From Dolomedes plantarius (Eukaryota > Arthropoda > Arachnida > Araneae > Dolomedidae), in contig OU015492.1 of assembly GCA_907164885.2 (NCBI GenBank), forward strand, positions 43,437,893-43,501,892: DNA of 64,000 bases. The letters are read 5' to 3'. The notes beneath the pieces were generated by a model, which was not told where the DNA came from, ran no database searches, and saw nothing but the letters and a program-made list of their open reading frames with translations. Shown piece by piece: positions 45,007 through 57,027 of this stretch (position 1 is the stretch's first letter; the number at the start of each line of letters is the position of its first letter). The position numbers and the translations under genes were made by a program.

Positions 45007-46211
45007 TGGATTCACAATGGGAGAACCTGCCCTGTACAAAGTCTCGCTAAAAAATCTTTCTTGTTAAAACCATAAAACTTGACAAGCCGATTCCTAGAGA
45101 TTTGCGTTAAAAATATACAACAGCATTAAATCCCACGACAGCCTTAAAATTACACCACTGCACTGGCTAAAATGCTAGTTGCTGAAGGTATTTAAACAGA
45201 ATTCTAAAAACTTTTTGCGTTGCCACTTCAGAAAAGTGAAAATCCCAACCAAGTGAAGCACTGCCATCTGTTGGTGAACACTAATTAACATAAGAAATTA
45301 GCAAAAAAATTAACAATAAAAATGTCTGAACTTTTAAGTCCAAACATCCTCCCTCCCGAGGAGGTGGAAACGTTAGTCTCTGGTCAAAGGACAGATCTTT
45401 GTTACAGGCCTGGTGAATTCTCCAGCTGCAGTCCGAAAGTTTAACTACGCGTATGATACCTGGAAAAACCTGTTGGATTCGAGCAAGAGTCCATTTTAAT
45501 GGCCAAAGGACAGTGTCTGTCTTAAGCCGACCAAGTCTGTCTTAACCAAGTCGCCGACGTCACATTGGAACTAGACATGCCCCATTTTGCCTTGCTTTGA
45601 AGAGTTTGAAGATAGTCCTTGCTCCACTGCAACCAGAATTGTAATCTGAGACTCTGGATCAAGACCCATCGAGACTTGAGTGACATCACTAGTGATGAGT
45701 CCCTTTCAGTAAGTGACAAGACTGGAGCACCCACAAGAAAATGTCCAGGCGTAAGAAGTTCAAGATCCTCAAGAGGTTCAAGATCCGAGCTGAGTGGATA
45801 CAAGGGTCTTGAATTCAGAGAGGCTTCGATTTGGTACAAAAGAGTAGTAATTCCTGAAAATTTAAAATAGCTCTACCACAAAATTACCTGGATTCACAAT
45901 GGAGAACGTGCCCTGTGCAAAGCCTCGCTAAAAAATCTTTCTTGTTAAAACCATAAAACTTGACAAGCCGCTTCTTAAAGATTTGCGTTAAAAATATACG
46001 ACAGCGTTAAATCCCACGACAGCCTTAAATTTACACCACTGACTAAAATGCTGGTTGCTAAAGGTATTTAAACAGAATTCTAAAAACTTATTGCGTTGCC
46101 ACTTCAGAAAAGTGAAAATCCCAACCAAGTGAAGCACTGCCATCTGTTGGTGAATACTAATTAACATATAAGAAAATAACAAAAAATGAAATGTCTGAGT
46201 CTTTTAAGTCC
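45007..46211 (-). mobile_element. Collapsed BEL/Pao LTR retrotransposon
   Basis: Two ~330-bp direct repeats, 45007-45346 and 45889-46211, are about 90% alike by eye, with TG...CA ends in minus orientation (TGTTTGGAC...GAATCCA). They enclose only ~540 bp that encodes the end of a BEL/Pao integrase. A purine-rich tract complementing 'cctccctcccgaggagg' (45348-45364) precedes the 3' LTR. The outer end of the right LTR is altered. Nearly the whole interior was deleted. Confidence 0.78.
45365..45870 (-). pseudogene. BEL/Pao integrase C-terminal fragment
   Basis: Minus strand 45839-45600: IEASLNSRPLYPLSSDLEPL, then LTPGHFLVGAP and SRWVLIQSLRLQFWLQWSKD followed by YLQTLQSKAKW. This block (SRPL.PLS.D, LTPGHFL.G, FW..W..EYL) is characteristic of Pao integrases. 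After a frameshift, PLKWTLARIQQVFPG and RVVKL follow, the DUF5641-like tail. The catalytic D,D,E part is missing. Confidence 0.85.
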
Positions 46212-47426
46212 TTTGGAAACCCTACTTATATACAAGGGTAGATTAAGCCTGCTGGGGACTCCAAGTTTTAAAATTTACACAGCCGTTAAAGAAGGTGTTT
46301 TTTGATATAGGTACGCTGCTATGAGAACTAGGTCTTCCCCGATCACAAATTATAATTTGTGATCTGGAAATAAGTATTGCAAAAATAAAAGTTATAACAG
46401 TATAATAAAGTAATTTAAACATCCTAATTTTTCCATCAAGTTTGGAAATTTTGTTTTAAGTATCAATGTCAAAATCTTTTTTGTCAGATGTACAATAAAG
46501 AAAGCCATGCGGTTTAGCCTTTCATTGAATTTTGGACTTCGATGGTTGATCTTTAACCTTCATAAGTTAAAGAAAAATATTTCTGGATATGAACTGATAA
46601 AGAAATAGGTTAAAATTTTTCTTGAATAGATTCTGCGATTTGAGAAGTTGGTAATTTTTGAGAAGTTGGTAATGCTCTTTGTGACGCGGTTGCAGAATCG
46701 TTGTTTTTAAAGAATGCCTCGATAATGGAACCTCGATGTTCACCAGACCAACTGATGGTGTCTACTGACAACTAGAAAATCCGCCCGAACTGTTGAAACC
46801 TCCCGCACCACCCTAACCCCACCACTCCCTTACCAGTGACCTTCAGAAATTGGGGAACCCATTCTGCCGCACCCTGTAAAATCAATTCATCCCTGAATGA
46901 TTTCTTGATATTTTCTAAAAACAATTTTAATAATACTACATCCTTAAACTGATAAACTCTCAACTAATTGTAATAATTTGCTGGTAACGATCACATCGTA
47001 AAATAGTGTTCAAAATTAATGCCAAAGGTGCTGTTTCATATTTGTTCATTTTCATCGACAAAGATGTAGCTCCCGCAATTCCAAATCTGAAACACAGATG
47101 TCGGATAACGCCTGTTTTATATGGTTATAACCAATATTTACTGCTAACAGAGCATCTGCTGACGCAGATCATTTAGTGTCAAATAACTTGTTACCGGACT
47201 CTGCACCCTTGGGTGATGGGTACGCTCGACGCGTGGTTGCGGCAAGGCTCACGGTCAATTCCACGTTGAACTGGAGGAGGAACTCTTTCTATGGTTAAGG
47301 GGCTGGTCGCCGCGTCTTGTCCTCTCCTAGGGTCGGCAAACTTGCTTCGCTGGCTCGGATCGGTGCGGGAGTCTTTCCGGGGGCTTGCGTCTGCTTCTCC
47401 GTAGTCATTCAGGCTGCTCGCTAATA
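46212..47426. other. Spacer; GC-richer patch at 47190-47426
   Basis: 47190-47426 is clearly more GC-rich than its neighbours and was the landing site of the Tc1 element. It may be one end of a retroelement (see 48836-50045), but no domain is recognisable. Confidence 0.3.
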
Positions 47427-48834
47427 TACTGCTGGCCACCTAAATTGCAACACCAAGAAAGACAAGAGATATCACAACAAAATTTATTTTGTAGATAACA
47501 TGTTGACCAAGTATCAAATGATTAAATTTATAGACTTCTGTGAAGTGTGGTTCCTGCCAAAATCAGTAGCCATGAGTAGCCGCCATTGTTCGAGATCACC
47601 GCTGCCACACGGCTCGGCATTGATTCAAAGAGACTTTGGATGAGTTCTTGGGGTACAGCAGACCAAGCAGCTTCCACACGTTGCCGAAGTTGATCTTCTG
47701 TGGCAGCTGGGGATGGAATCTGGGTCAATCGTAGAGCAACCATGGACCACATGTTTTCTATCGGCGAAAGATCCGGAGAGCGAGGCGGCAGGGAAGCAAT
47801 TCAATATGGCCATTGACGAAGAACCGTTGGACAATGCGTGCCACGTGTGGTCGCGCATTATCCTGTTGAAATATGGCTGTGGGCAAGCCCTGAAAGTAAG
47901 GAAGGACAACTGGCTTCAACACCTCGGAGATGTAGCGCTGGCTGTTTAAAGTACCGGCAATGCGTACTAGAGGTGTGCGAGAGTGATATCCAATACCGCC
48001 CCATACCATAATACCCGGTGCAGGACCAGTGTGGCGGTGCATAACGCAGCTGTTCAGCATCCTCTCTTCACGGTGTCTCCAGATTCGAATGCGACCATCG
48101 TGGTGTTGCAGACAGAAGCGTGACTCGTCAGTAAAGACAATTTCATTCCATTCTGCCGTCCACATCCTTCTGTCATCGCACCATTGGCGGCGAGACGTCT
48201 GTGGTTCTGCGTCAAGGGTAGACAAAGCAATGGACGTCTTGCGGACAGACCACTCTGCTGTAAACGGCGTCGAATGGTACGCGCAGATAGTGGATGATGC
48301 GTTACAGACTGCATGTGCTGTGCTATGGTTCGTGATGTGACTGAGCGATCCGTCACTGCCATGCGCACAATTTGCCTGTCATCACGTGAAGTGGTGCGCT
48401 GAGGTGGATGCGATCGAACACGCCGGTCCGTCGTACCCTCCTGCATCCAACGATCACATATGCGCATTACAGTTGTTTGGTCTCATCCAACACGACTACC
48501 GATTTCCCTGAAAGATAATCCACAATCTCGGTAGGTCACTATCCTTCCTCTGTCGAACTCGGATACTTGATCATAAGATGATCGCTGTTTTCGACGAGGC
48601 ATAATTGATCGTTTTTTTGAAAAAACCACAAGAAAAACACAATTGCCGAACTTGAAATCGTCGAAATCTCCAAGCCTTAAATAGCGCTTTGAAGTGGCGC
48701 CACAGGCGCGTGTGATGTGCGTCTGCGCTGAAATTCTAATCATTTGCATATCTCACCTCCGCTAATGCATGTTGTAAATTTCATGTTATTTGCATGTTTC
48801 CTTCAGGGTGTTGCATTTACAGTGGCCAGCAGTG
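47427..48834 (-). mobile_element. Tc1-like transposon, 1408 bp, TA-flanked
   Basis: Left 'tactgctggccacc' and 'gcaacacc'; right complement 'ggtgttgcattta' and 'ggccagcagtg'. TA on both sides (47425-47426, 48835-48836). Contains one broken transposase gene on the minus strand. Confidence 0.9.
47528..48602 (-). pseudogene. Tc1-like DD34E transposase, one stop and two frameshifts
   Basis: ATG at 48602-48600 (-). The N-terminal helix-turn-helix has VSEFDRGRIVTYRDCGLSFR, an in-frame TGA at 48485-48483 where 'R-D-Q-T-T-V' would be expected, then MRICDRWMQEG and a second helix-turn-helix with ARTIRRRLQQSGL. A frameshift near 48190 leads to the DDE core: EIVFTDESRF, GIMVWGGIGYHSRTPL, FQQDNARPHVARIV. 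A one-base deletion near 47780 shifts the next part, SPIENMWSMV, into another frame. With that slip allowed, the second D and the E are 34 residues apart. The triad residues are present but the gene cannot be expressed. Confidence 0.9.
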
Positions 48835-48836
48835 TA

Positions 48837-49760
48837 CTTCCCTGCTGGCTATTTCTGCTTGTCCAGCTATTCATCTTTCTTCATACTCCACCTCTCTTTC
48901 ATGGTTTTACCTCTTTCCATCCGCATCGATCGCCAATGTTATCTCTATTTCAGTCTATTATCATTCTGGCCGATCGTCAAAACTGTCTGCTTCTTTCGAG
49001 CTCAATCTCCATTTCTTAGATATGCTACGTGTATCAGTACAACCGCCTCTCTACGCCCGGTTCAGTCTGCATGTGACTCTGCATCACTAACTTTCTCACT
49101 CATTAGATCCGAGGCTTACATATTTGCCAGGATAAATCAACTACAGCATGTCTCTGGCTCATCTCAAGTGGCTCTGTACATTGGGCTGAGTCTATAATTT
49201 ACTCTGCAGCTCTAACCTTTTCCATTACTAACTCTCGGTCTTACATACCCGTAATGCTAAATCAACTGCGGCCCCTTATGCTTTTGATTATGCCTACATC
49301 TCTTGATTTCTCAAATCAATCTGCTCTGCTGAACTTTTCTCACTCTGAATTTAACTTCAACTCCTTCACTCTGGGCTTCCATTGGTGGCCACCTTCTGAC
49401 AAATGGGCCAAATTGGACCTATATTATTGGCTTAACATATATTTCAATTATTCTTCTTCTCCCAATCTAAATTGAAGGGGGCGCCTGTCCTTGTTCCTGA
49501 CGTCCTCCTTTCTGGGGTTCCCCCATTTCTCAAATTCTCACTCCGCTCTCCGACCACCTGCTGTCCTCCTAACGAAGTCAACATCATAAATTCCTTTATC
49601 TCCCCTTTCCATCTTTAACTCCGGATCCCTTCGTTTCTAATTTTCGCCTGCTCAGTTCATTAAATCCAGCTGGTACCCCTTCACTGTCCATATTTCCTTT
49701 CAACTTGGCATCTCTCGTCTCCATTTTCGCCTAAGCAGTTCGTTAAATCCAGCTGTTCAC
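48837..49760 (-). repeat. Pyrimidine-rich region with degenerate ~110-bp repetition
   Basis: Blocks 'ggcttacatatttgccagga' (49112-) and 'ggtcttacatacccgtaatg' (49239-), each followed by 'taaatcaact(a/g)c(a/g)gc', repeat about 120 bp apart. 'ttcgcct..gcagttc.ttaaatccagctg' occurs twice (49645-49672 and 49725-49755). It looks like decayed tandem or retroelement sequence; no reading frame is supported. Confidence 0.5.
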
Positions 49761-49870
49761 CATTTATTGCCCTTTCTGAATATATTCTTCTCACATTATT
49801 TTTATGTCTATCTTGCATCTGTTTTATTTGCGAAAACTCTGTCGCCCCCCCCCACTGCGACAATGTCGTG
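49681..49870 (-). pseudogene. Possible start of a Ty3/gypsy internal region (gag-like)
   Basis: Minus strand: 'acattgtcgcagtg' at 49863-49850 matches the sequence just after the LTR of the 15654-20660 element ('acattgtcgcagtc'). Downstream is a frame with residues ATEFSQIKQMQDRHKNN and RRIYSERAINGEQLD. This suggests an LTR edge, primer site and gag start of a related element. No LTR pair was found. Confidence 0.3.
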
Positions 49871-50049
49871 TTTACGAATAGTGTAGAAGAAAAATGTCTA
49901 GATAGAACCGAAAGCCTGGATAATAGCAGCTGCCAGATCAGGTGCCTGTGGGCTGTAGAGGAAATCTTGCGGTGACAAAAAGAGTTTGAAAAGGGCAACC
50001 ACAATGTCTGGACAGTCAAAGATATTATAGGAAACTTGTGGAATACATA

Positions 50050-50986
50050 CAGGATAATTTTTATTAAACTGACTCTACTCAGAGCCATCTGTAGCACGAT
50101 CTATCAACCACAATTCCATTAAAATTGATAGATGGACTAAGAACGACATGGGAAAGAGTTTCCATGAAAAATAAAAAATAAAATTCCAAAAGTCGCCGAT
50201 AGGGGAAGATATGGCACTGTTGTAGTCGGCGCACCCGAGAATTTGCACTAAACGCAAGCAAAACATCAAAATGCAAATTCACGACTACGTAGACGACAGC
50301 AGCGCCAGTATTTCGGGCCATAAAGGCAAGGGGTGAATGCCGAAAAAGTTGTAATATGCAGACAAATGAATAACAAAAAAATTTCACTGGAACACCACTT
50401 TAATCAGCAAATACACTTCTCCCTCCTTCAATGTGACCACCATCCTGCTGGACGGCACATTGCATACTGAACACTACGTTCTCAACGGCCGAGCGTAACA
50501 TGTCACTGGGAATGTTCATCACAGTCCGGGATATATTGACCTTTAGGGCCGCCAAGTTCGAGATTCCACCAAGATGCACCTTGGGCTTTAAATAACCCCA
50601 CAGAAAGAATTCACATGGGTTGGGCCCGGGGTTCGAGGTGGAAATACAAGTGAAAAAAAGCGACTGATGACCCTTTCTTCTGTAAAGCTATAGCGCAACA
50701 GATTCTGCACCGATCTTTATAGCCCAAAATACTGGCGTTGCTGTCGACTATGAAGTCATGAATTTGCATTTTGATGTTTTATTTGCGTTTTTTTGCAAAT
50801 TCTCTTGTGCGCTGACAACAGCGCCATATCTTCCCCTATCGGCAATTTTTGGATTTTTTTTTTTATTTTTCATGGAACTCTTTCCCATGTTGTTCTTCGT
50901 CCAGCTATCAATTTTAGTGGAATTGTGGTTGATGGATTATGCCAAATATGGCTCTGAGTAATGTCAGTTTAATAAAAATCACCCTT
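50050..50986 (-). mobile_element. Foldback mariner-like element, second copy
   Basis: Starts 'caggataatttttattaaac' after TA (50048-50049) and ends 'aaaaatcaccctt' before TA. Arms of ~275 bp match those of 26834-27751. The interior runs in the opposite direction relative to the first copy. On the minus strand it encodes CEFFLWGYLKPKVHLGGISN-like and SDMLRSAVENVVFSMQC-like residues, a mariner transposase C-terminus, with frame breaks. Confidence 0.83.
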
Positions 50987-50989
50987 TAT

Positions 50990-52440
50990 ATAACACGAAC
51001 ACACAACTATTTAAAATACTCAGTTAAAAACTGGGTTTAACTAATTTTGAACTAACTATTATTGCTGTTTATTAGACCGGGCAGCATTCGTTTATCGAAG
51101 AGTTTTATGATCTTTACATTTGTAAATTTTCTATATGGACAAAAACACTTAATTCTCCTGATGATTCCGACCTGATAAAATACTATATTAATTAGCTCGA
51201 AACTAGGCGCCATTCTTAATTTTTATTGCGGATTATAGGAAGTCATGCGTTCCAGTTGTACTTTCACGCAGTTTAACGATTTTTATAGTACTTCTATTTC
51301 CTGTAATAACAAAGAGGATCTACAAACAAATAAAATGAGAATATACTTGTAACATTAAACTCTCACAGCACAGGCAAAATTATATGACTGAAAAGAATAA
51401 ATAGCCTAAATATGAAATATATCTGTATAATACTAATAGATCAAAACTATCAGTTTGAGGAAACTACATTATTTTATATTGTATATATTAGAATGGTTCG
51501 TTGAATGTTTCATAGAATGGTTCATAGAATGTTTCATAGAATGTTTCATAACTTAATTGGAATTGAAAAAAAACAACTTACTCATTATTTTATTTTAATG
51601 TAATCCATCTCAATAACCGACGCCGAACAGAACACAGCCATACAGAACGTAAACATAAACACTCACTAAGTAACGGTTACAGAGAAAAGAAACAAACAGG
51701 AAAAAGCGCTCGCAGCGCCAATCGACAAGTGGACTGTATGGAATTTACTGAACATATATACTTATTATAAACACATACAGAATCTAAAGTACGAAATCTA
51801 CAAATGAGGAAATGTAATATTTTTGTTTCTATGCTCGAGATTTATTTTAGATAACATTTAAAGATTTCGGTCGTAAGGAGTGGTGTTTTAAATCTCTCAC
51901 CATTTTTATGAAACTTTATTTAATTCATACTGTATTTTTTAATTTTTCTTAGATTTTCAAAGACAAAATTATTTGAGTATTTAACTATGTAATTTAAAAA
52001 ATTTTTTTTGTTGTTGAAGAATATTGATTTAGTAAAGAATTTAAGTTTTATCTGTTAGATTTTCCCCAATATTAAAAAAAAGTTGTCAACAGTATCCCAT
52101 AAACAATGGAAGGTATTTTGTTACATGATAATTTATTACACACTTCCGAAAAAAGAATTCCATAATATTGTTTTCATAGCCACTGTATCTCAAGTCCAAG
52201 TTCGATGGTAATTCGCACAAGAAAATACCTCCAACTATTTTATGAAATGCAGAAAATCAATGTAGAATACAACAGTTTACCTCTTGATAAATAATGAATG
52301 TGCACAAAAATTATCAACAAATGCCCGTTTATAAAAGCGAGAACTGCGTGCAGATACGAACAAATCTCGCTTCCAGTGACACTGATGAAAGAGGCATTGG
52401 TGTTTAGAATTAACTTTTGATTCCGCCATAATAAAAGGTT
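50990..52440. other. AT-rich spacer
   Basis: Contains a 12-bp tandem repeat ('gaatgtttcata' type, five units, 51490-51551). Otherwise nothing supported. Confidence 0.45.
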
Positions 52441-52445
52441 TTCGG

Positions 52446-52625
52446 AAGTTTGGCTAAGGCCTTGTTCACATTACTTCCAGAGCGCAGCGTAGCGTTCCAC
52501 CGTTGGCGCCGAAATTATCTACATAACCTGTAATTGGTTTGACGTATTATGTGGTTATTTCGTTGAGCTCTGCGATTGGCTAAAATTTTTATCGGTGACA
52601 ACATGGACTGTAACCTTCAACATTT
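52446..52625. mobile_element. MITE of the AGGCCTGTTCACA family, right end lost
   Basis: 'aaggccttgttcacattact', then 'gcgcagcgtagcgtt' and 'aattggtttgacgtatta', match the 24928 copy. The right terminus is not recognisable before the mariner relic. Confidence 0.55.
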
Positions 52626-52689
52626 CGCTTTCCCCTCGAGGTCATTTGTTATTTTTATGGTGAGTCTTGTTTGAGAAGCACGTCTTTAT

Positions 52690-53311
52690 AATGTCTGCGT
52701 CAATTCAGAATACTGCCAAATGTGGGATACAGGATTCCCGCCAAAGAAATCATGGCTTCTGTTTTCTGGGAGTGACAAGGCATTCTTCTGGTTGACTTCA
52801 TGCCTCCCGGCACCACAATTAATGCTGATACATATTGCAAGACTTTCAGACGTCTCAGACGGGCAATTCAAAATAAATGCAGGGGCTTGTTGACAAGAGG
52901 AGTTTGCTTGCTGTATGACAATGCTTGTCCTCACACAGCGCTTCAAACCAAAGCACTACTCAAAAGTTTCGAATGGAAAATTTTAGATCTCCCGCCATAC
53001 AGCCCGGACCTTGCACCCAGGGACTTCCACGTGTTCCTTTACCTGAAAACATATCTTGCAGGGAAAAACTTTCACGACGATAATAAGATCAAAATTGAAG
53101 TTGAAATGTGGTTCCGACAACAGGCGGCAAAGTTCTATGACTGTGGAATACAAAAGCTTGTACCCAGTCTTAACAAATGCTTTAACAATGGCGGCAACTA
53201 TGTCGAAAAATAAGACATGTACCAGTAAGTAATTTGCTATGTACATTTAATAAATTAAAATTTTTTCGAGTGAGTATGCGACATTGTATCTTTACTTTTC
53301 GAAAATGCCTC

Positions 53312-53312
<1 letters not shown>
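52690..53312 (+). pseudogene. mariner transposase, C-terminal half, 5'-truncated
   Basis: Plus-strand frame: KEIMASVFWE, TGA stop (52773-52775), then QGILLVDFMPPGTTINADTY, VCLLYDNACPHTAL, PPYSPDLAPRDFHVF and CFNNGGNYVEK before TAA (53211-53213). 'YDNA.PH', 'YSPDLAP.DFH' and 'GDYVEK'-like endings are diagnostic of mariner (DD34D). The second and third aspartates are present. The helix-turn-helix domain and the first aspartate are gone. The right terminal repeat ends 'gaaaatgcctcg' at 53312 before TA; the left terminus is missing. Confidence 0.88.

Positions 53313-53352
<40 letters not shown>
53313..53352. repeat. (TA)n microsatellite
   Basis: Joins the mariner right end to the Tigger MITE. 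Confidence 0.95.
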
Positions 53353-53355
<3 letters not shown>

Positions 53356-54122
53356 TGGTACCTCGACTTACGAGTTTTTCGAGATACGAGCATTCTCTCG
53401 GTAATTTTTTGCTTCGAGTTACGAGCTAAAATTCGGGTTACGAGCAATCTTCAGATATCCCACCGCTAGTTTGAGCAGCGAATGCCATGTTACGTGCTCA
53501 TCAAATGAGAACACAAGAAGCATATAATATTTACAACCTTTATGTACAATTATTATACAATTGTATACATATTATTCTGAGACAACTATCCAGTCTTAAA
53601 CCGAAAGATTGGATACTGAGAAAACGTTCTTCGGATTCTCAGAAAGAAGAATCTGGACATTACAGCCACAGTGAACGATGCAACAATCGTCCAGCTTCCG
53701 TGTCTCACACGTTCACTTTAAGAGAAGAGCTGGTAATAAAAGCGAAAGTCAGGAAAGCGGGGAGAAAAGATAAAAAATCAACGAATAAGATTTAATTTTT
53801 CAGTTCAACCTTTCTCCTCCTCTTCCATCAGCATCTTCAAGTCTGATCTCCAAGGTAAATGTTGTACATTACACTTAATAAAAGAAATTTATTTCAGTAC
53901 ATTCTATTGTATTGCGTTTTTATACAATGTTCGACGTTTATAAGCACGTTTTTCTTATTTAAAAACATGCAACAAAAAAATTGCGGTGATTTGGGGGGAG
54001 CCCGGAACGAATTAATGGCATTTCCAGTCATTTGAATGGGGAAAATTGATTCGAGATACGAGTATTTCGAGTTACGAGCTAAGTCATGGAACGAATTAAA
54101 CTCGTAAGTCGAGGTACCACTG
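53353..54122. mobile_element. Tigger-type MITE, 770 bp, TA-flanked
   Basis: Perfect terminal inverted repeats 'cagtggtacctcgacttacg' and complement, between TA (53351-53352) and TA (54123-54124). Subterminal 'gagatacgag' and 'gagttacgag' repeats are also inverted. The interior has only a 102-codon frame (53487-53795) without a recognisable domain. Confidence 0.88.
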
Positions 54123-54260
<138 letters not shown>

Positions 54261-54262
54261 CT

Positions 54263-54366
54263 GTCGTAACGCTTTTTGCTAATTCAAATTGTTTCATACT
54301 ACTACGCAACGCAATAAGGGACTGTTCCCTCATGATTCCTCCACTTGTGTATTTTCCCCAGACAGT
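54263..54366. repeat. ~104-bp repeat, copy 1
   Basis: 'gtcgtaacgctttttgctaa' through 'ccccagacag', about 94% identical to 55528-55630. It directly follows a microsatellite in both places. On the minus strand both copies keep the frame [16 protein letters not shown](F/Y)ELA open. Confidence 0.85.
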
Positions 54367-54878
54367 CCGGAAAAACACATGAAAATGCAACTCTTTTTGC
54401 CAACTTCAACGGCTAACTCCTTATCAGTAAATTCTTCCTTAATCCCCAAAAGGGGTTGCCAAACGATAGGCTATAAGATTTACCATTTATCCCTTTCCCC
54501 TCGTAGAACACACAAAATAATCTTTTGTACTACAGCGTTGACATCAGAGTTACTGTAATGTCAAATGATGATCAGATGTTTGGAATTTAGGTAACTTTTG
54601 TTCTTTTTTTTGCCATAAATCATGTTAATTTTGTATTAGTCTACACGTTTATTTTTGTATACACGGTACCTTGTTGACTGGTTAAGAACTCCACTTCAGA
54701 TCATGTGAATTTTTTTGGTGAACATTTCACCTCTCCCTGGCAACACTCTCCCATCTCATATTATTATATATATTCTATTATTTACTATTTTATTTTATCA
54801 TCACTTACAATTATCGTAACATATGCCTTGTATATATATAGATACTTCAGATAATTTTGTAAGAATTGAGGGGTGTGT
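54367..54878. other. Spacer
   Basis: Nothing recognised. Confidence 0.35.
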
Positions 54879-55298
54879 TGTAGCACATAATTTGAGGTGA
54901 TTTTATTTTGCATCCCGTACAATGGGACTTTTTTTCGAGGTGAATATTATATACACTAGTGTGAATTTATATATTTTTATGTGACACTAAGCATGTGTTC
55001 ACTCAGAGGACTGCAGCCTCTCTTTTGTCTTTGGCGTCAGTGATGATACGATTCTGTACTCACTGTTCGTCATTCTACGTAAGGTAGTCATCCTAGCGAG
55101 CTACTCTTCATATGTTTCTTTTGTAGTCATTCTCACATAGGAGCTACTCACCACTCAAAGCAGTGGTGTTTGTGTATTCCCTCAACATCATTAAATCCTC
55201 ACCCTCATTCAACTGTATTTCAAGTGCTATACTATGCTATATATCAATAAACTATTTACTCCATTTTATTTTTTCTTACTTGCCTATGATATGCTACA
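54879..55298 (+). repeat. Candidate solo LTR
   Basis: Begins 'tgtagcac' and ends 'atgctaca', short inverted TG...CA ends. It contains AATAAA near 55245 and two imperfect 'tagtcatyct...gagctactc' blocks. No target duplication is obvious, so this is tentative. Confidence 0.3.
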
Positions 55299-55527
55299 TA
55301 TATATATATATTTAATCACTACATTATATTCTTTTAGGGGAAATGTTGTCCAGTTTTTGTTGTCCAATATTGCTTAACTTACTTGGTAAATCTTTTTTGA
55401 TACTATGCATCAGTAAAAATATATACATTACTTTTTGGCGTTACGCCATTGTTTTTTTTTATGTTAATCAAGTGTTCCCTACTTTTTTTGCCTCTTTTTT
55501 TGTGTGTGTGTGTGCGCGGGAGTGAAT

Positions 55528-55630
55528 GTCGTAACGCTTTTTGCTAATTCATATTGTTTCATACTACTACGCAACGCAATAAGGGACTGTTCCCTCATTA
55601 TTTCTCCATTTGTGTATTCTCCCCAGACAG
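55528..55630. repeat. ~104-bp repeat, copy 2
   Basis: Direct copy of 54263-54366, here preceded by (TG)n at 55500-55516. The sequences after the shared block differ completely. Confidence 0.85.
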
Positions 55631-56142
55631 GGTCGCAAATTCCAGATGTTTTCCTCTTCACGTCACGTGACGGTGCCATCATGGGAGCGGAGTTTGAATT
55701 GCAGAAACTGACCTCGTCTAGACCCTGGTTGAAGAAGGATGCCTCTACTATTCCAGCTTCCGACGCCCTGGCAGAAAGTACTCGGACGACTATCGGCCAT
55801 TCCATGTTGGCCGCCTGACCCGCCTTTGATAAAAATGCCAACGATGTAACTTTTTGTAAAATGGCAATAAGCCACCGGCTCTTAGCCTCATCTAGCTTAA
55901 TTTAAAATAAACATGAAGTACTTCGTTTATAAAATCAACCTGTTTCTGTCACCATTTCTATCTTCTTTTTTTTTCAGAATCACAACGCAACTTCAATATT
56001 TTAATGCCACAACTTATCCATGGCCTTCCATGTCACATCTGATGTCGATCTACTCTATTTTTTAATGCAACACATACATTCTTGGGCCCGTATTCTTGGG
56101 ATACATGCTATACGCCCCATAAGGAATAGGTTAAAGAGTTAC
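55631..56142. other. Spacer
   Basis: Open frames on both strands at 55504-55841, partly GC-rich, but no recognised domain. Confidence 0.3.
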
Positions 56143-56319
56143 AGCCTGTTCACACTGAATCGGGAGCGTTACGTAGGGTCGGTGTTAAAAACTTTAACCA
56201 GTCACATAGCTAAATTCATTGACAGCGTGATATGCCAAACCAATTACAAGTCGTGTCAACAGTCTCGAAACCAACGTAGTAACGTAATGCAACGGTCTGG
56301 ATGCGAAGTGAACAAGCCT
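56143..56319. mobile_element. MITE of the AGGCCTGTTCACA family
   Basis: Starts 'agcctgttcacactg' and ends 'gaagtgaacaagcct'. Flanked by ttac on both sides (56139-56142, 56320-56323), a possible target duplication. Interior 'taaccagtcacatagct' matches the family. Confidence 0.72.
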
Positions 56320-57027
56320 TTACACAGCGACGGAAAGGAAATCGAAAAGTTGGATGAGAATAAATTTATCAGAGTTGTTTAAGGAAAAAAAAAATTGAGA
56401 TTAAAACAAGAATTTAAAATTATTCATCCCATATATGTACGAAACGGTGGTTTAGAAAGCCATAGAGAAAGTTGATTTTACCACTTATTTCAATACATCT
56501 ACATTCGCTTCCTAAGCAATAGCGGAAGTTTAATTTTCAAATATTTTACATTCAAATATTTTCTAAATGATAAATAGTATAATTGTTTTATCTTTAAAAA
56601 TCTTATAAAACAATACGTAATCTGATTAAATTTTTAAAAAATTGTGCGGTCGGGGGACCCTCGTCAGGAACGAAGTTCCTTACGTTATTTTTTCAACTCT
56701 AAACGTGATTTAATATGTAGATTTCTATTGATTATCTTAGTGTATTTTTGTCACGCCAAAAAGCGCAGCCCTCTTTTATCCAACCAACTCTCTCTCTCTC
56801 TCACTCTCTATTTTATTAAAATTAAAAATTTTAATATATAAATTAATTAATTTTATTAAAATTAAAAATTTTGATATATAAATTAATTATTTTGATTTAG
56901 ATGTTACCTAGTATAATTTTTAATCGGATTAATTTCATTATTTAATCACCAACAAAAATAAATTAATGGCACAATATAAATCCCGTGTGAATTGAAACAA
57001 TAACAAACAATAAATAAGTTTAAACAG
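56320..57027. other. AT-rich spacer with a ~57-bp tandem duplication
   Basis: 'ttttattaaaattaaaaatt' followed by 'tataaattaatta' is duplicated at 56808-56895. (CT)n at 56789-56808. Confidence 0.5.

Noticed and set aside
48744..49197. Membrane-protein-like frames rich in F, S, L and Y
   Set aside because: All three forward frames are open because the DNA is pyrimidine-rich and repetitive. The hydrophobicity is a composition effect.
51157..51205. CTGATGA followed by GAAAC, a second possible hammerhead
   Set aside because: The sequence between the two motifs does not form a stem II, so the core cannot fold.
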